The notes under the pieces: generated by a model
The model's input: only the letters and a program-made list of their open reading frames with translations
What the model was told of the DNA's origin: nothing
Database searches by the model: none
Part shown: piece after piece, positions 24,848 to 31,786 of the stretch
Layout of the letters: every line of letters starts with the position of its first letter
Position numbering within the stretch: the stretch's first letter is position 1
Program-made: the position numbers and the translations under genes
From: Rubrivivax sp.
GTDB lineage: Bacteria > Pseudomonadota > Gammaproteobacteria > Burkholderiales > Burkholderiaceae_C
Direction: 5' to 3'
Assembly: GCA_021298085.1 (NCBI GenBank)
Contig: JAJTDE010000039.1
Location: 1-34,391, forward strand
Length of the DNA stretch: 34,391 nt

Positions 24848-25396
24848 TCATGTGCCCTGGCTGAATTGGCCCCAGCCAGGCGCAGATTCGATTCCGGGCA
24901 GCCCCAACTGGCCGCCGTTGCTTGGCGTCACCCGCGAACGGCTGGACGGGTCCATGCCAAACGCCTTCAGGTAGGTGTGCACCTGGGCGCGCAGCGTGTT
25001 CAGCATCTGCACCGCCACCGTCTGCGCTTGATACCCTTTGTCCGTGGTGAAGTAGAACGCCGAGGCCGGGTCGAAAGTCTCGCCACGCTCGGCGGCATAC
25101 GCCGCCCGCGCCGCCATGCTGGCGTTGATTGACTCTTCCATCAGCACCATGTGGCCCCAGGCCTGGCAGTAGAGCGCCAGGGCCGCGCGGTCAATGCGGC
25201 TGATGAGGCCCAGGCCTTGCAGCTCCACCGTGATGCGCTTCCACTCTTTGCGCGCCTCTTTGGTGAGGTGAGCCGGCGCATCTGGCACAACCACCTCGGG
25301 ATTGACGCCATCGGCCAGGTTGATGGGTCTTTTTCCGGGGTTTCCCGAAATGAGCTTGAGCACATTCGGCTTGGGTTGAGGTCCGCGCTGCCCCAT
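24848..25396 (-). CDS. terminase small subunit, P27 family
   Basis: The product is 182 aa. The opening MGQRGPQPKPNVLKLISGNP and the segment LTKEARKEWKRITVELQGLGLISRIDRAALALYCQAW are the signature of P27-family small terminases, which recognise the packaging site and stimulate the large subunit. P27 terminases usually go with HK97-type cohesive-end phages that also encode an HNH protein, as here. The gene begins three bases after the HNH stop. Confidence 0.92.
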   Translation of the reverse strand: MGQRGPQPKPNVLKLISGNPGKRPINLADGVNPEVVVPDAPAHLTKEARKEWKRITVELQGLGLISRIDRAALALYCQAWGHMVLMEESINASMAARAAYAAERGETFDPASAFYFTTDKGYQAQTVAVQMLNTLRAQVHTYLKAFGMDPSSRSRVTPSNGGQLGLPGIESAPGWGQFSQGT

Positions 25397-25399
25397 GGC

Positions 25400-25897
25400 T
25401 TAACCCCCCCCTTCCAAAACCTGCGCGCATGAAAATCCGACTGAACGGTCGGTCCCTTGTGCCGCCCCCTGGACTTTCGACCCCCCCTCCCCGGGCGCCC
25501 CCGTGCGGGTCTGGCGCAGCCGAGCGAAGTAGGCGGCCTCATCCCAGCGCCCCAGGCGCTCTGCAGCCGTCTTGGCCAAGTGCACCTCGTGGCTGATGGC
25601 CTGCAGGTTGCTGTCGTCATCGGTGCCGCCTGCAGCCTTGCTGACGATGTGGTCCACTGCCGATGCACTGATGAGGTAGCCGTGCCGCAGCGACGGCTGG
25701 CACAGCCCACCATCCCGGCGCATGATGCGCTCACGGATGCGGGACCATGCCGCGCCATACCCGCGCTGGTGCCGCGTGCCGCGCGAGCGATCAGCGAAGG
25801 AGCCAGCCCGCACGATGTGCTCTGGGCAGCGCGCCCCACCGTGCACAAGCACACCGCAGCCAGGTGCGGTACAGGGGCGGGGAGCGGCGGAGGGCAT
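25400..25897 (-). CDS. HNH endonuclease (packaging-associated)
   Basis: The product is 165 aa from ATG 25897. An N-terminal Cys/His cluster (PCTAPGCGVLV, ARCPEH) is followed by RGTRHQRGYGAAWSRIRERIMRRDG and the HNH core VDHIVSKAAGGTDDDSNLQAISHEVHLAKT. HNH proteins next to a P27 small terminase assist specific DNA cleavage at cos during packaging. The C-terminal 30 residues are Gly-rich and poorly conserved in type. It is the first gene after the putative late activator, so it probably opens the late transcript. Confidence 0.88.
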   Translation of the reverse strand: MPSAAPRPCTAPGCGVLVHGGARCPEHIVRAGSFADRSRGTRHQRGYGAAWSRIRERIMRRDGGLCQPSLRHGYLISASAVDHIVSKAAGGTDDDSNLQAISHEVHLAKTAAERLGRWDEAAYFARLRQTRTGAPGEGGSKVQGAAQGTDRSVGFSCAQVLEGGG

Positions 25898-25941
25898 GGA
25901 AAGCAAAGCCCCGGCATCGTGAGATACAGGGTCTTGGTGTG

Positions 25942-25965
25942 GGCGCTACCGTGTGAGGTAGTGCC
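25942..25965 (-). other. stem-loop upstream of the late operon
   Basis: GGCGCTACC-GTGTGA-GGTAGTGCC, nine-base arms with one G-U pair, in the 82-base space between the putative late activator gene and the HNH gene. No T-run follows on either strand, so it is not a normal intrinsic terminator. It may be an operator, a pause or antitermination element for late transcription, or part of the packaging site. Confidence 0.4.
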
Positions 25966-25979
25966 GAGGTTGCCGAACT

Positions 25980-26384
25980 CTACCCGTGCTGGCGTATGTT
26001 GCAGTTTGACTGCGTTACGGTGTGGTCACTGGCCAGCCTTCCCGCCAGCCACCTGTGCGCCTCTTCCACCCGCTTGCCAATGGTGTCGGGCTGGCACCCA
26101 TCCACCAGCGCTGCAGCCTCGGCCGCCTGACGCTTGAGCACATACACCGCGGTGACCGTGGCCAGCAGCTTCGGCCGCTCCCGGCCCAGCTCAACCAGCG
26201 CCTGGTGCACCACGTGCGTCTGTTTGTTGCCCGGCACACTCTTCAGCGTCGGCGTGAGCCCAGGCGTCGGCGGGCTCCACGATGGGTGCAGCACGCTCTT
26301 GACGGGGTATCCTGACCCATCACCCACCGTCACCGCCAGCGCCCAGCGCTGCAGCATGTCGTCCACCCAGCCAATGCGCGCCAT
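25980..26384 (-). CDS. putative late transcription activator / antitermination Q-like protein
   Basis: The product is 134 aa, starting MARIGWVDDMLQRWALAV. The C-terminal half (about 60-125: QALVELGRERPKLLATVTAVYVLK, then a second helix pair around QPDTIGKRVEEAHRWL) looks like a sigma-region-4-type helix-turn-helix. Phages of this kind have such a protein between DnaB and the terminase genes. Its start shares bases with the helicase stop (TGATG). Role in switching on the late operon is inferred from position and fold impression only. Confidence 0.45.
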   Translation of the reverse strand: MARIGWVDDMLQRWALAVTVGDGSGYPVKSVLHPSWSPPTPGLTPTLKSVPGNKQTHVVHQALVELGRERPKLLATVTAVYVLKRQAAEAAALVDGCQPDTIGKRVEEAHRWLAGRLASDHTVTQSNCNIRQHG

Positions 26385-27748
26385 CACTGCACTCCTTCAT
26401 CGTCTGCCCAATCGCCGATGCGCTGCCGGGCACCGTCGAAACAGAATCTCAGGCTGTCGGTGGCGCCGTTCTTGTGCTTGCACACATGCGCTTCCAGCAG
26501 CGGTTTGTCGGCCTCTTTGCGTGACAGCAGGTACGGCCGGCGCAGCAGCATGATGAGATCGGCCGCGCCCTCGATGTCGCCACTGTCCCGAAGGTCCCCC
26601 ATCTGCGGCGGGCCGGTGCGCTTGTCAGCCTCCCGGTTAAGCTGACTCAGCAGCACCACCCAGGTGTTCAGCTCTTTGGCCATCTGCTTGAGCCCGTTGG
26701 CCAGCGCGCCCAGCGACTGGTTGCGGTTGTCGCCCTCACCCGTCATCAACTGCAGGTAGTCAATGACCACCATCGCACAGTCGCGGTGCTTGCGCTTGAC
26801 GTGCTGCACATGCCGGCGCACATCACCCAGCGTGAGCGAGGGTTGATCGCACATCGACACCTGCAGCGGCTGCAGTAGCTCGATGCCCTCGGTGACGCCT
26901 GACCACATGTTGTCTGGCGCGTGCTTTGGGTTGCGGATGTCGGCCAGGTTGACGCCGCCGGCCGCCGCCACGTGCCGTGCGGTGAGCATCTGCAGGCTGT
27001 CCTCCTGGGTCAGCATCAGCACCCGGTTGCGACGCGCCACGCTGCGGCACAGCGACAGGGAAAACGCGGTCTTGCCGTTCGACGGCCTGGCGCCCACCAC
27101 CCACACCTCACCCCGGCGGCCACCCTCAGCGGTCAGCCTGTCCAGCGCACGCAGCCCCGTGGGCATGGCGTCGGTTTCGCCCGATGCACGGCGCTCCAGG
27201 GCGTCGATGAACGCGAGTGACAGCGGCTGCAGGTCTTGCGGCTCATACCCGCCCTGGCCATCCTGCAGCCTCAGCAGCTCAGTCACCGCGCGGTCAATCA
27301 TCGCGTCGGTGTCCACCTGCCCTTTTCCCCAGGCCTGCGCCGACAGCGCCTCAGCCGCGGCAATCACCCGGCGCCGGCGGGAGCTTTCCAGCACCAGACG
27401 GGCATATTCCGTGGCGTGCGCCGCGTTGGGCACTGACTCCAACAGCGCCTGCAGGTAAGCCCGCGTCTGGCCTGCAGCCTCGGCACTGTCGGCCGGCTCA
27501 TCGACACCGCAGCCGATGGCTTGGCCGCGCTGGCGCAGCACCTCGGCCACCGTCAGCACATCAGCCGGCCGGCCAGCCGTCACCAGGGCAGTGGCCGCGC
27601 CCCACACCGCGCGGTGTTCCCACACGTAGAAGTCAGCGTCATCCATGGGCGGCACCTTGTCCAGCACGCTGTTGTCGCACAGCAGCCCGCCTATCAGCCC
27701 TTGCTCAGCCTGCAGGCTGTGGGGCGGCACTCGCAGCTCGCCCGTCAT
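26384..27748 (-). CDS. replicative DNA helicase, DnaB family
   Basis: The product is 454 aa. The N-terminal DnaB domain begins RVPPHSLQAEQGLIGGLL. The RecA-like core has Walker A GARPSNGKTAF (about 219-229), H1a-type TQED, Walker B MVVIDYLQLM (about 322-331), and LLSQLNREADKR. It unwinds DNA at the phage origin in place of, or beside, host DnaB. The preceding gene overlaps it by four bases (27745-27748) and probably encodes its loading or initiation partner. Complete and of normal length. Confidence 0.92.
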   Translation of the reverse strand: MTGELRVPPHSLQAEQGLIGGLLCDNSVLDKVPPMDDADFYVWEHRAVWGAATALVTAGRPADVLTVAEVLRQRGQAIGCGVDEPADSAEAAGQTRAYLQALLESVPNAAHATEYARLVLESSRRRRVIAAAEALSAQAWGKGQVDTDAMIDRAVTELLRLQDGQGGYEPQDLQPLSLAFIDALERRASGETDAMPTGLRALDRLTAEGGRRGEVWVVGARPSNGKTAFSLSLCRSVARRNRVLMLTQEDSLQMLTARHVAAAGGVNLADIRNPKHAPDNMWSGVTEGIELLQPLQVSMCDQPSLTLGDVRRHVQHVKRKHRDCAMVVIDYLQLMTGEGDNRNQSLGALANGLKQMAKELNTWVVLLSQLNREADKRTGPPQMGDLRDSGDIEGAADLIMLLRRPYLLSRKEADKPLLEAHVCKHKNGATDSLRFCFDGARQRIGDWADDEGVQ

Positions 27749-28242
27749 CTGCCGCCCGCCTTGCGGCCTGCCAGTTGCGCAGCCAGGTCACGCAAGCGCT
27801 GACGCGCCGCCGCTGCCGCAGCCGGGTCCACGGCTGGCGCCTCGGCTTCCTGTTGGGCCCGCTGTGCAGCCCTGGCCGCGTCAGCCGCTGCCTGCTCGCG
27901 CAGCCGTTCGCCCAGCTCAGCAAAGCGCTCGATGTGCGCCTCATCGCGCAGGATCAGCTCAAGGCCTGCGTACTCGGTGTCACGGTCATTGGCGCCGCGG
28001 TGCCATGCACTGGCCGCGCAGCCTTCAATGGCCAGCTCCAGGGTTTCAGCGTCGTACAGAGCCAGCGCCTTGCTGATGATCTTGCGCCGATCAGGGCCGA
28101 GTGCACAGCGCTTGGGGTTCTTGCCCAGCATGAAGACCCAGTGAGCGAAGATGCGCTCAACCTCGGGTGTTTCTGTGGCCATCGGTGGCCGTTTGCGCGC
28201 TCGCTGACCATCGAGCATGGATAACTGGAGAACTGGAGACAT
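27745..28242 (-). CDS. phage replication-associated protein
   Basis: The product is 165 aa with a GGAG ribosome binding site 8-10 bases upstream of ATG 28242. The central segment VERIFAHWVFMLGKNPKRCALGPDRRKIISKAL is a conserved wHTH-like region seen in proteins encoded next to phage DnaB genes. The C-terminus (about 110-165) is an Ala/Gln-rich coiled coil. It most likely helps initiation or helicase loading. The start codon directly follows the stop of an upstream small ORF. Confidence 0.65.
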   Translation of the reverse strand: MSPVLQLSMLDGQRARKRPPMATETPEVERIFAHWVFMLGKNPKRCALGPDRRKIISKALALYDAETLELAIEGCAASAWHRGANDRDTEYAGLELILRDEAHIERFAELGERLREQAAADAARAAQRAQQEAEAPAVDPAAAAAARQRLRDLAAQLAGRKAGGR

Positions 28243-28482
28243 TCACTCACTCCTACAAAAACCAGGGAACCACTGGAGGAAACTTGGCTGCTTTCTGGTG
28301 GACGGACCTAGCCCACCCTTGGCGCCAAGTCCTTCACTACTGCTCACCGGAGCCACGTAGACCCGCCAGCCTTGCGACGCAGGGGTGCTGGCTTCGCCGC
28401 CCCTTGCCACTTTTTCAACGTCTTCCCCCGAGTAGTGGCTTCTTCCCTGGCCGCTCGCGGTTTCCCCGCCAGCCAGGTGCAT
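28243..28482 (-). CDS. hypothetical small ORF (79 aa), uncertain
   Basis: The frame runs from ATG 28482 to a TGA directly abutting the ATG of the replication protein. The product is Gly/Ser-rich (ETASGQGRSHYSGEDVEKVARGGEAS). No ribosome binding site is clear and no family recognised. The abutting stop and start and the otherwise empty 257-base gap favour a real gene; the low-complexity sequence argues against. If it is not coding, this stretch holds nothing recognisable. Confidence 0.35.
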   Translation of the reverse strand: MHLAGGETASGQGRSHYSGEDVEKVARGGEASTPASQGWRVYVAPVSSSEGLGAKGGLGPSTRKQPSFLQWFPGFCRSE

Positions 28483-28499
28483 CAATGACCCGGCCGGCG

Positions 28500-28802
28500 C
28501 TACATCGGGCGCGCCTCGTGTGTTGATGACCCACGCCCCAGCCAGCAGGCCTGCAGGGCATCCAGCGCCTCCATGGCCCCGGTGCTGGTCTGTTCGTGCT
28601 GGGCAGCCGGCCAGACCTTCGCAGGCCGCCCACCGTCCAACACACACACGCCAGCGCTCACCAGCCGGCTGACGCTGTAGCGCGCCACCGCGTACCCCAC
28701 ATTGGCCCGCTGCGCCAGCTCGCGCACCGTGCCCGGCTGTTCATCGGCGGCCTGCAGCAGCGCCTGTGCCACCGGGCCGTACTGCCCACGGATGCGGGCC
28801 AT
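28500..28802 (-). CDS. winged-helix DNA-binding protein
   Basis: The product is 100 aa, with helix-turn-helix segment QPGTVRELAQRANVGYAVARYSVSRLVSAG (about 22-50) followed by VCVLDGGRPAKVWPA, a wing-like strand pair. This resembles MarR/IclR-type or replication-control winged helices. ATG 28802 overlaps the preceding stop (TGATG) and has GGGGG upstream. Lying after the Cro-like gene and its terminator, it occupies the place of lambda cII, so a regulatory role is plausible. Confidence 0.62.
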   Translation of the reverse strand: MARIRGQYGPVAQALLQAADEQPGTVRELAQRANVGYAVARYSVSRLVSAGVCVLDGGRPAKVWPAAQHEQTSTGAMEALDALQACWLGRGSSTHEARPM

Positions 28803-29005
28803 CAGCGGCATCCCCCACGCTCGCTGCGCACAAATGCACGGCATTGCGGGCTCTTTTCGGGGAATGCCATCAAGGCCGATTTGCCGATGCCGATGTCATC
28901 GGCATGGCCGCCACCACCCAAAAAGAAGCCCCGACCCACACGGGCCGGGGCAAATCCCGCAAAGCGGGAGGGAGGAGACAACTGAAGAAATGCGGCGGCA
29001 CTCAT
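28802..29005 (-). CDS. small ORF reading through the terminator (67 aa), uncertain
   Basis: ATG 29005 overlaps the stop of the Cro-like gene (ATGA) and its stop overlaps the next start (TGATG). That coupling suggests translation. However, most of its sequence (RFAGFAPARVGRGFFLGGGG) is simply the translation of two hairpins and a T-tract, which is a common annotation artefact. Translation across the terminator could itself modulate termination. Confidence 0.33.
   Translation of the reverse strand: MSAAAFLQLSPPSRFAGFAPARVGRGFFLGGGGHADDIGIGKSALMAFPEKSPQCRAFVRSERGGCR
28882..28904. repeat. inverted repeat, TGCCGATG-T-CATCGGCA with an extra half-site
   Basis: Bases 28888-28904 form a perfect eight-base-arm palindrome around one base, and a second copy of TGCCGATG precedes it at 28882-28889. 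It lies just downstream (minus strand) of the intrinsic terminator. It could be an operator for one of the small regulators or a second RNA hairpin. No T-run follows. Confidence 0.45.
28920..28951 (-). terminator. intrinsic terminator after the Cro-like gene
   Basis: On the minus strand GCCCCGGCCC-GTGT-GGGTCGGGGC is followed by TTCTTTTT. The ten-base arms pair at all but one position (a G-U). A second perfect hairpin, TCCCGC-AAA-GCGGGA, lies just upstream at 28955-28969. The location between the Cro-like gene and the replication genes is that of lambda tR1, implying that downstream expression depends on read-through or antitermination. Confidence 0.8.
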
Positions 29006-29280
29006 GCAGCACCCCGCGAACACATGGTGTTGCACACAACCGCAGCCCCCGCACTCGATGGGCGCGCAGCCGCTGCCGCCCTGCAGCGCATGGCATGCTG
29101 CAGCATTGCGTCCACCGTCACCGCACCGCCTGTGACCTCTGCCACACGCGGGATAAGGCCCAAAGGCACCCCGGATTCGCGCCACAGCGAAACCGCCGCC
29201 TTTGTGCGCGACAACTGATCGGCAAGCCAAGTTGCCTTGCCAGCGTTTTCAGGCATGTCAAGCCACTGATGGAGTTCCAT
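29002..29280 (-). CDS. Cro/YdaS-like helix-turn-helix regulator
   Basis: The product is 92 aa. MELHQWLDMPENAGKATWLADQL-SRTKAAVSLWRESGVPLGLIPRVAEVTGG is the YdaS/Cro-type helix-turn-helix in which the first residues of the recognition helix follow SRTKAAVS. The last 25 residues are Ala/Cys-rich and unlike the core. It is the first gene of the leftward operon and is divergent from the CI-like gene, 74 bases away, so it is expected to compete with CI for the shared operators. Its start codon lies only about six bases after a possible -10, so the message may be leaderless. Confidence 0.8.
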   Translation of the reverse strand: MELHQWLDMPENAGKATWLADQLSRTKAAVSLWRESGVPLGLIPRVAEVTGGAVTVDAMLQHAMRCRAAAAARPSSAGAAVVCNTMCSRGAA

Positions 29281-29286
29281 GGCCGA

Positions 29287-29329
29287 AGTTTAGGCGATCT
29301 TAAACCTACTTGTAAAGCACCCCCTAAAC
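29287..29329 (-). promoter_or_regulatory. leftward early promoter with two operators
   Basis: Operator A, 29288-29305, reads GTTTAGG-CGAT-CTTAAAC (13 of 14 arm bases fit a GTTTAGG/CCTAAAC dyad). Operator B, 29312-29329, reads GTAAAGC-ACCC-CCTAAAC (one good half). They are 24 bases apart, about two helical turns. On the minus strand TTTACA (29316-29311), an 18-base spacer and TAAACT (29292-29287) form a plausible promoter overlapped by both. Confidence 0.55.
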
Positions 29330-29354
29330 CAGTGGGTTGTACGCTGTTCGCGCC

Positions 29355-29666
29355 ATGCACTCCCTACGCCGCATCAAACTACAAGCTCTCATAGAAGGCC
29401 GTTTCAACGGCGATAGGGGAGCGTTTTTGGAAGCATCAGGACTCTCGAAAGGCCGGCTCAGCCAATTGCTGAACCCTGAAGAACCTTTCGGCGACACCGC
29501 CGCGCGCAACCTAGAGGATCGGCTGCACCTTGATCCGGGGTTTTTCGACGCAATGGACGCAAGAACCCTTGCGTTTGCACTGAATTTCGACCGACTGCCC
29601 GAGCACCAAAAGCAGCAGTGGGAGAACATCGTGGAGGTGCTGGCCAAACCAGCACCGGGCACCTAG
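29355..29666 (+). CDS. short CI-like phage repressor (DNA-binding domain only)
   Basis: The product is 103 aa from ATG 29355. The helix-turn-helix lies at about residues 9-60, with GDRGAFLEASGLSKGRLSQLLNP and DTAARNLEDRLHLDPGFFD, a layout common in XRE-type repressors of beta-proteobacterial phages. There is no S24 peptidase domain, so the usual RecA-induced self-cleavage cannot apply; induction may use another route. It lies alone between two divergent operons and is flanked by paired operator dyads. No Shine-Dalgarno is visible. An in-frame start at 29337 would add six residues. Confidence 0.75.
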   Translation: MHSLRRIKLQALIEGRFNGDRGAFLEASGLSKGRLSQLLNPEEPFGDTAARNLEDRLHLDPGFFDAMDARTLAFALNFDRLPEHQKQQWENIVEVLAKPAPGT

Positions 29667-29691
29667 TGGTTTCCCTTGTCAGACGAAACGG

Positions 29692-29733
29692 GTTTAGGTT
29701 TGACTTGACAGGCGGTTTAGGTTGACCTAAAGT
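29692..29733 (+). promoter_or_regulatory. rightward early promoter with two operators
   Basis: A perfect -35 TTGACA (29705-29710), a 17-base spacer and TAAAGT (29728-29733) form a strong promoter for the small-gene operon. Operator D, 29715-29732, GTTTAGG-TTGA-CCTAAAG, sits in the spacer and over the -10; its inner 16 bases are a perfect dyad. Operator C, 29692-29709, shares GTTTAGG and overlaps the -35. Centres are 23 bases apart. Binding would directly exclude polymerase. Confidence 0.7.
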
Positions 29734-29761
29734 GCGTTCCATCAACCCGATGGAGCGCACG

Positions 29762-29950
29762 ATGCTCAGCCAACCAACCCCGCAAGCACCAGCCACCGCG
29801 CTGCACGCCGCCCTGGCGCGCTACCGCACGGTGCACGACCTGCTGACCGCCGCGCACGACCAGGCGCAGCCCAATCGCTTTGCCGCCCAGCCGGCCGTGC
29901 ACCCCGCACTGGCCGCGCCCACCGTCACCCTGCAGAGTGCCGCGCAATGA
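29762..29950 (+). CDS. hypothetical small protein, first gene of the rightward operon (62 aa)
   Basis: ATG 29762 has GGAG seven bases upstream; an in-frame ATG at 29750 is weaker. The product is Ala/Pro/Gln-rich with a central helix (LHAALARYRTVHDLLTAAHDQ). Its stop overlaps the next start (ATGA). It is about 22 bases downstream of the predicted transcription start. No family recognised; possibly a small anti-host or regulatory early protein by position only. Confidence 0.5.
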   Translation: MLSQPTPQAPATALHAALARYRTVHDLLTAAHDQAQPNRFAAQPAVHPALAAPTVTLQSAAQ

Positions 29951-30423
29951 GTGCCGCCGCCCTGCTGATGCGCGCCATTGCCGCTGTGGCTTTCTGCGCC
30001 GCCTGCGCGCTGGTGCTGGCGTTTGCCAGCCCCGCCCACGCCAAGCTGGCCACGGATGACTGGCTGGCAGGCGCCCACCTGTTCAGCCGCCACGAAAACG
30101 CCGCGGCCTTCAAAGACGGCAACCGCGGCGCCTACGTGCAGCACCTGCGCACCGGCATCACGGCCGGCATCGTGCGCAACAGCTACGGACGCACCAGCGC
30201 CTACCTCGGGCACACCTGGCACACGGCAGATGGGCGCTTTGCGTTGACGGCCGGCGCCATCACCGGATACCCGGACAGCCCGGTATCACCGCTGCTGATT
30301 CCCAGCATGCGCCTGCCGCTGACGCGCAACCTGGCCGCGCGCCTGAGCTACCTGCCCAAGCCACCGCGGTATGGCGCCAGCAGCGCCGTGCACCTCAGTG
30401 TTGAAACCACGTGGGGCCGCTGA
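29947..30423 (+). CDS. exported, beta-rich protein (possible outer-membrane or periplasmic moron)
   Basis: The product is 158 aa. A signal peptide is clear: hydrophobic core about 9-27 and cleavage after AHA (32). The mature part alternates polar and hydrophobic residues in strand-like fashion (GITAGIVRNSYGRTSAYLGH, GRFALTAGAITGYP, RNLAARLSYLPKP, SAVHLSVETTW), and ends in an aromatic residue pair near the C-terminus. This suits a small beta-barrel or cell-envelope protein. In an early, repressor-controlled position it could alter the host surface or block superinfection. No family name can be given. Confidence 0.6.
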   Translation: MSAAALLMRAIAAVAFCAACALVLAFASPAHAKLATDDWLAGAHLFSRHENAAAFKDGNRGAYVQHLRTGITAGIVRNSYGRTSAYLGHTWHTADGRFALTAGAITGYPDSPVSPLLIPSMRLPLTRNLAARLSYLPKPPRYGASSAVHLSVETTWGR

Positions 30424-30424
30424 C

Positions 30425-30568
30425 ATGCGCAGGCCCAACACCGCCACCTGGCCCAGCGCACTGCTGGCCATCTTCACCGGCGCCGGCATTGCCACCGGCA
30501 CCATGTACGGGCACCTCGTGCCCACTGCTGCGCAAGCCGTGTGGCATGCGCTGGGAGGTCTGCTGTGA
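30425..30568 (+). CDS. small membrane protein (47 aa)
   Basis: ATG 30425 follows the previous stop by one base. The single hydrophobic stretch (about 8-29, WPSALLAIFTGAGIATGTMYGH) is followed by a short amphipathic tail. The stop overlaps the next GTG start (GTGA). One-pass early phage membrane proteins are frequent and mostly of unknown role. Confidence 0.5.
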   Translation: MRRPNTATWPSALLAIFTGAGIATGTMYGHLVPTAAQAVWHALGGLL

Positions 30569-30867
30569 TTCGAGGTTTTGTGCAACTGCTGCGCGACATC
30601 ATCGCGCTACCCGGGCAACTGGCCGAAGAGGCGCGCGACATGCGCCGCCGCAGCGCCATCCACCGCCAGATTGATGAGCTGGACATGCGCGAGGCTCAGC
30701 TTCAACTGCGCCACGCCTGGCTGATGCGCGCCGTTGACTTCAGCGACGACGAGGCCCGCACGCAGGCCCAGGCCGCGCTGCAGCAAGTCAACCACGATCT
30801 GCTGGAGCTGGCGAAGACCCGCCGCCGCCTGCGCGTCAGCCTGAGCCAACTGCGCCTGGTGCTGTGA
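30565..30867 (+). CDS. coiled-coil hypothetical protein (100 aa)
   Basis: GTG 30565 overlaps the preceding stop and has GGGAGG seven bases upstream. The sequence is almost wholly helical with heptad patterning (EEARDMRRRSAIHRQIDEL, then QAALQQVNHDLLELAKTRRR) and strongly charged. Likely forms a coiled-coil dimer. The stop overlaps the next start. No recognised family; phage early operons often carry such helical proteins. Confidence 0.55.
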   Translation: MIRGFVQLLRDIIALPGQLAEEARDMRRRSAIHRQIDELDMREAQLQLRHAWLMRAVDFSDDEARTQAQAALQQVNHDLLELAKTRRRLRVSLSQLRLVL

Positions 30868-31235
30868 TGCCAACGGCCACCCAACGCGCCCATGCAGCCG
30901 CTGCGCCGCTGGCCATCCGCATCAGCGGCCGGCTGCTGTGCGATGCAGTGGTGCGCTACACCGTGGGCGCAGAGCCCCGGGCGCTGCTGGTGGCCGAGCT
31001 GGACGGCGCGCACGGCCTGCCCATCGTGGCGCAGCAAGACCTTGGCACCAGCCCCACCGCGCACATGGCCGCCCACAGCAAGTGCGCCAGCCTGCGGCAG
31101 CACGCCAGGGTGACGGCCTTTGGCGAAAGCATCAGCCTGTGGGTGCGCAACGGCGCCCCAGCGCTGCGCCTGAACTTCTGCAGCGACCTCATCCCCGAAA
31201 CCTACATCACCCGCCTGACGCGCGGGCAAGACTGA
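30867..31235 (+). CDS. hypothetical phage protein (122 aa), possible nucleic-acid-related fold
   Basis: ATG 30867 overlaps the upstream stop (TGATG). Alternating strands with ISGRLLCDAVVRYTVG, ALLVAELDGAHGLPIVAQQDLG, and ARVTAFGESISLWVRNG suggest a small OB-type barrel, as seen in some phage single-strand-binding or accessory replication proteins; this is an impression only. It ends 11 bases before the next start. Confidence 0.5.
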   Translation: MPTATQRAHAAAAPLAIRISGRLLCDAVVRYTVGAEPRALLVAELDGAHGLPIVAQQDLGTSPTAHMAAHSKCASLRQHARVTAFGESISLWVRNGAPALRLNFCSDLIPETYITRLTRGQD

Positions 31236-31246
31236 AAGAGCACCCC

Positions 31247-31786
31247 ATGGGCAGACCCCAAGACCCCGAGCGCGCGGCATCCATCGCCCGCATGGTGGAC
31301 ATGTGCGACACCGCACCGTGCACCAAATCGCAACTGATGCACGCCTTTGACGCACCCGAATGGATGATCAACCACTGGACGTATGCGGCCAGCAAAGACA
31401 ACCGCATCACGTTCAGCCGGGCCGTCAATGGCTGGATCACGCCGCGCCTGGGCAAAGAGCTGGGCGTGTGCGGCCAGCAGCAGGACACCGCCCGCGTGCC
31501 GTTGCGGCCCGTGTGGGACACCACCACGCCCGTGGTTGAGCACAAAGACGGGGTGATCTACACCACGTGCCCGGCCCCCCGCCACCCGTACCACGCAGAC
31601 CCGTCTGTGTGCGGCCGAGGCGCAATCTCCGGCGATTGGATGGCCAGGCGCCAGGGCGTGGCCGTGCCCAGCCGCGTGCCCGGCCTGACCGGCGGGCCGG
31701 CGGCTGAACTGCCCGTCAACCGCGCGCACCTGCTGGGCCTGGAAAGCCTGCAGCCCATCACCACCACGCACACGGAGGCAGCATGA
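31247..31786 (+). CDS. hypothetical phage protein (179 aa)
   Basis: ATG 31247 with GAAAGAG upstream. The N-terminal 60 residues (TKSQLMHAFDAPEWMINHWTYAASKDNRITFSR) look like a small helix-turn-helix. The remainder is Pro- and His-rich with a possible metal-binding cluster (TCPAPRHPYHADPSVCG, about 105-121). Its stop overlaps the DUF4406 gene start by four bases. Possibly a DNA-binding accessory; no family recognised. Confidence 0.5.
   Translation: MGRPQDPERAASIARMVDMCDTAPCTKSQLMHAFDAPEWMINHWTYAASKDNRITFSRAVNGWITPRLGKELGVCGQQQDTARVPLRPVWDTTTPVVEHKDGVIYTTCPAPRHPYHADPSVCGRGAISGDWMARRQGVAVPSRVPGLTGGPAAELPVNRAHLLGLESLQPITTTHTEAA

Noticed and set aside
31531..31537. GTTGAGC, fitting the GTTRRRY core
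   Set aside because: It is inside a coding gene and no R'' or L boxes occur within 150 bases upstream.
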